Assembly: GCA_030036985.1 (NCBI GenBank)
Contig: JASHSD010000257.1
Location: forward strand, 1-5,740
Length of the DNA stretch: 5,740 bases
Origin: Bryobacteraceae bacterium
GTDB lineage: Bacteria > Acidobacteriota > Terriglobia > Bryobacterales > Bryobacteraceae
Reading direction: 5' to 3'
Each line of letters opens with the position of its first letter. Position 1 is the stretch's first letter. The notes under the pieces were generated by a model. It did not search any database and was not told the origin of the DNA. It saw nothing but the letters and a program-made list of their open reading frames with translations. A program made the translations under genes and the position numbers. This document shows positions 4,200 to 5,740 of the stretch, piece after piece.

Positions 4200-5740
4200 A
4201 AACGCTTCTTTCAATTTCCGCCTTATTCGCTGCCTGCAGCGTCGCTTCCGCGCAGACGTCACCGGTCATCGGCCGCTCGGTACACGACATCGGCAGACCC
4301 CAGGACACGTCCGATCAGACTACCTTGATCTACGAGTCGAGCAGCATCGCCGGGACGGGAGGGGCGCCGGGATACACCGGCGATGGCGGTCCGGCCATTG
4401 ACGCGCAGCTGGCCAATCCCCTTGTTGTCACGCTCGATTCGCACGGCAACTATTACATCGTCGATTACACAAACCACGTGATCCGCGAAGTCGACGCGGC
4501 CACCAGGAACATCAAAACCGTCGCAGGCAACGGAACGCAGGGGTACGCGGGCGATGGCGGTCCGGCGACCAGCGCGGAATTCGAGACCGTAACCAGTCTG
4601 GCCGTGGATCAGGCCGGCAATCTTTACATCGCCGACGCGCCCACCGGACGCGTGCGCGTCGTAAATTCCGCCGGCATCGTCTCGACCTTCGCCGGCAACG
4701 GAACGTTCGGCGACGCGGGCGACCACGGACTGGCTGTGAACGCCACCCTCTACTATCCCTCGGGCGTTGCCGTCGATAACGCCGGCAACGTTTATATCGC
4801 GGATTACGGCAATGCGACCGTGCGCATGGTGTCCGCCGCTACCGGCATCATCACCACCGTCGCCGGTATCGACTATGAGGGTGTCGGCCAGTTTCCCGGC
4901 GAAGGCGGACCGGCCAGGCAGGCGACCCTCGGTCTGCCCTTTGCCGTTGCGGTCGATGAATCCGGCAATCTTTACATAGACGACATCGGCAGCGGCAGTA
5001 TTCAGAAGGTGGATAAGAACGGAAATATCAACGCCTTCGTTTCCAATGTTGCAGCCGACAGCATAACCACCGATGCCGCCGGTAATCTGTACTACGCCGA
5101 TTACGACAACGATGTTATCGACAAGGTGTACCCCGACGGAACGGTTACCACGATCGGCGGCGTCGCCGGCGTCACGGGTTATGCGGGCGACTTCGGCCCC
5201 GGCATCGAGGCGCAATATAACTGGCCGTACAGCGTGGCGGTCGATTCCTCCTCGAACGTGTACATAGCCGATTACAACAACAACGTGATTCGCCTGCTCA
5301 CTCCGACCCAGCAGCCCACCGCCATGATCGTTAACGGCGCGAACGACATCGTCCAGACGCTGGCTCCGGGCGAGGTGGTTTCGATCTTCGGGACCAATAT
5401 CGGCAGTCCCACTCAGGTGGTAGCACAGCCCAATTCGAACGGCGTCTTTGCCACTCAGTTTGCATCCACGACCGTTACGTTCAACGGAATTCCCGCGCCG
5501 GTCCTGATCAGCGGACCGACTTATATCAGCGCCGTCGTGCCATACGAGTTGTATGGCAGCGGCGCCACGCAGGCGAAGGTCGTGGTCACATACCAAGGCA
5601 CGACCACCGGCAAGACAACCATTTTCTACTCCGATTCACCCGACCCGGATATTTTTACGGGCCTCTCGACGGGCGTACTGAATGGACTGCCGGTGTATAA
5701 CGACGACGGGACCGTGAACTCTGTCTCCAACGCGGCGGCG
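4196..5740 (+). CDS. Secreted six-bladed NHL-repeat protein with TIGR03437-type C-terminal domain, 3'-truncated by the window (second of the pair)
   Basis: The frame starts at ATG 4196-4198, overlapping the previous stop as ATGA, and stays open for 515 codons to the window end. No Shine-Dalgarno sequence precedes it (the upstream bases are C-rich), so translation is probably coupled to the first gene. Residues 1-19 form a signal peptide (M-K-T-L-L-S-I-S, cleavage A-S-A|Q). C14 is not in a good lipobox. Six blades begin at about residues 51, 109, 165, 222, 281 and 320. The fifth is short (39 residues) and has no G-D-G-G loop, exactly as in the neighbour. From about residue 377 the C-terminal domain follows (V-N-G-A, A-P-G-E-V-V-S-I-F-G-T-N-I-G). 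The neighbour has about 107 residues after the N-S-V-T-N-P-A that aligns with N-S-V-S-N-A-A here, so the full protein should be about 620 residues. The long frame antisense at 4259-5596 is a shadow. Role: extracytoplasmic binding protein, ligand unknown. Confidence 0.93.
   Translation, partial: MKTLLSISALFAACSVASAQTSPVIGRSVHDIGRPQDTSDQTTLIYESSSIAGTGGAPGYTGDGGPAIDAQLANPLVVTLDSHGNYYIVDYTNHVIREVDAATRNIKTVAGNGTQGYAGDGGPATSAEFETVTSLAVDQAGNLYIADAPTGRVRVVNSAGIVSTFAGNGTFGDAGDHGLAVNATLYYPSGVAVDNAGNVYIADYGNATVRMVSAATGIITTVAGIDYEGVGQFPGEGGPARQATLGLPFAVAVDESGNLYIDDIGSGSIQKVDKNGNINAFVSNVAADSITTDAAGNLYYADYDNDVIDKVYPDGTVTTIGGVAGVTGYAGDFGPGIEAQYNWPYSVAVDSSSNVYIADYNNNVIRLLTPTQQPTAMIVNGANDIVQTLAPGEVVSIFGTNIGSPTQVVAQPNSNGVFATQFASTTVTFNGIPAPVLISGPTYISAVVPYELYGSGATQAKVVVTYQGTTTGKTTIFYSDSPDPDIFTGLSTGVLNGLPVYNDDGTVNSVSNAAA
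4346..5305 (+). repeat. Six NHL-type coding repeats in the second propeller gene
   Basis: Blades start near bases 4346, 4520, 4688, 4859, 5036 and 5153. GGCGATGGCGGTCCGGC is exact at 4379-4395 (blade 1) and 4550-4566 (blade 2). Loops are G-D-G-G-P-A in blades 1 and 2, G-D-H-G-L-A in blade 3, G-E-G-G-P-A in blade 4 and G-D-F-G-P-G in blade 6, with none in blade 5. The repeats have diverged more than those of the first gene. Confidence 0.85.

Noticed and set aside
4196..4240. Lipoprotein signal in the second NHL protein (Cys at residue 14)
   Set aside because: The residues before it are L-F-A-A, with Phe at -3, which does not fit a standard lipobox. The later A-S-A|Q site fits ordinary signal peptidase cleavage better.
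4259..5596. Long open frame on the - strand, 445 codons, within the second NHL gene
   Set aside because: It is antisense to a frame with a signal peptide, NHL repeats and a known-type C-terminal domain. Its product is V/G/D/R-rich with repeats that mirror the sense repeats, as expected of a GC-rich shadow.

Overview
The window is high-GC bacterial chromosome. It most resembles the Acidobacteriota, in particular the Solibacter/Bryobacter group. The strongest pointer is a pair of adjacent genes for secreted NHL-repeat proteins. Their C-terminal domain has the hallmarks (an N-A-A start, then A-P-G-E-x-[IV]-x-I-[YF]-G-T-N-[LI]-G) of the uncharacterised TIGR03437 'Solibacter C-terminal' domain, which is greatly expanded in that group. 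The taxonomic call is inference from family knowledge, not from a database search.

Layout: (1) Bases 2-829, + strand, hold the 3' part of fabH, a housekeeping fatty-acid initiation gene with its Cys-His-Asn triad intact. (2) Bases 830-937 form a convergent intergenic gap packed with hairpins, two of which abut exactly. (3) Bases 938-2308, - strand, encode an exported protein of unknown function with weak resemblance to heparinase II/III-like proteins. (4) Bases 2309-2435 form a divergent intergenic region with a dyad (TATACA-N8-TGTATA), an extended -10 promoter candidate and a ribosome binding site. (5) Bases 2436-4199 and 4196-5740, + strand, are two paralogous secreted NHL-propeller proteins. 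They overlap by 4 bases (ATGA), and the second runs off the window.

The two NHL genes probably form a translationally coupled operon and arose by whole-gene duplication. Each has six blades, the fifth blade is short (39 residues) and lacks the G-D-G-G loop in both, and individual blades match their positional counterpart. Both have Sec-type signal peptides, so they are expected outside the cytoplasm. What they bind is not readable from sequence. fabH and the - strand gene look functionally unrelated to them. The second NHL gene is easily missed because it has no stop in the window and a long open frame lies antisense to it. No RNA gene, insertion sequence, CRISPR array or prophage part was seen.
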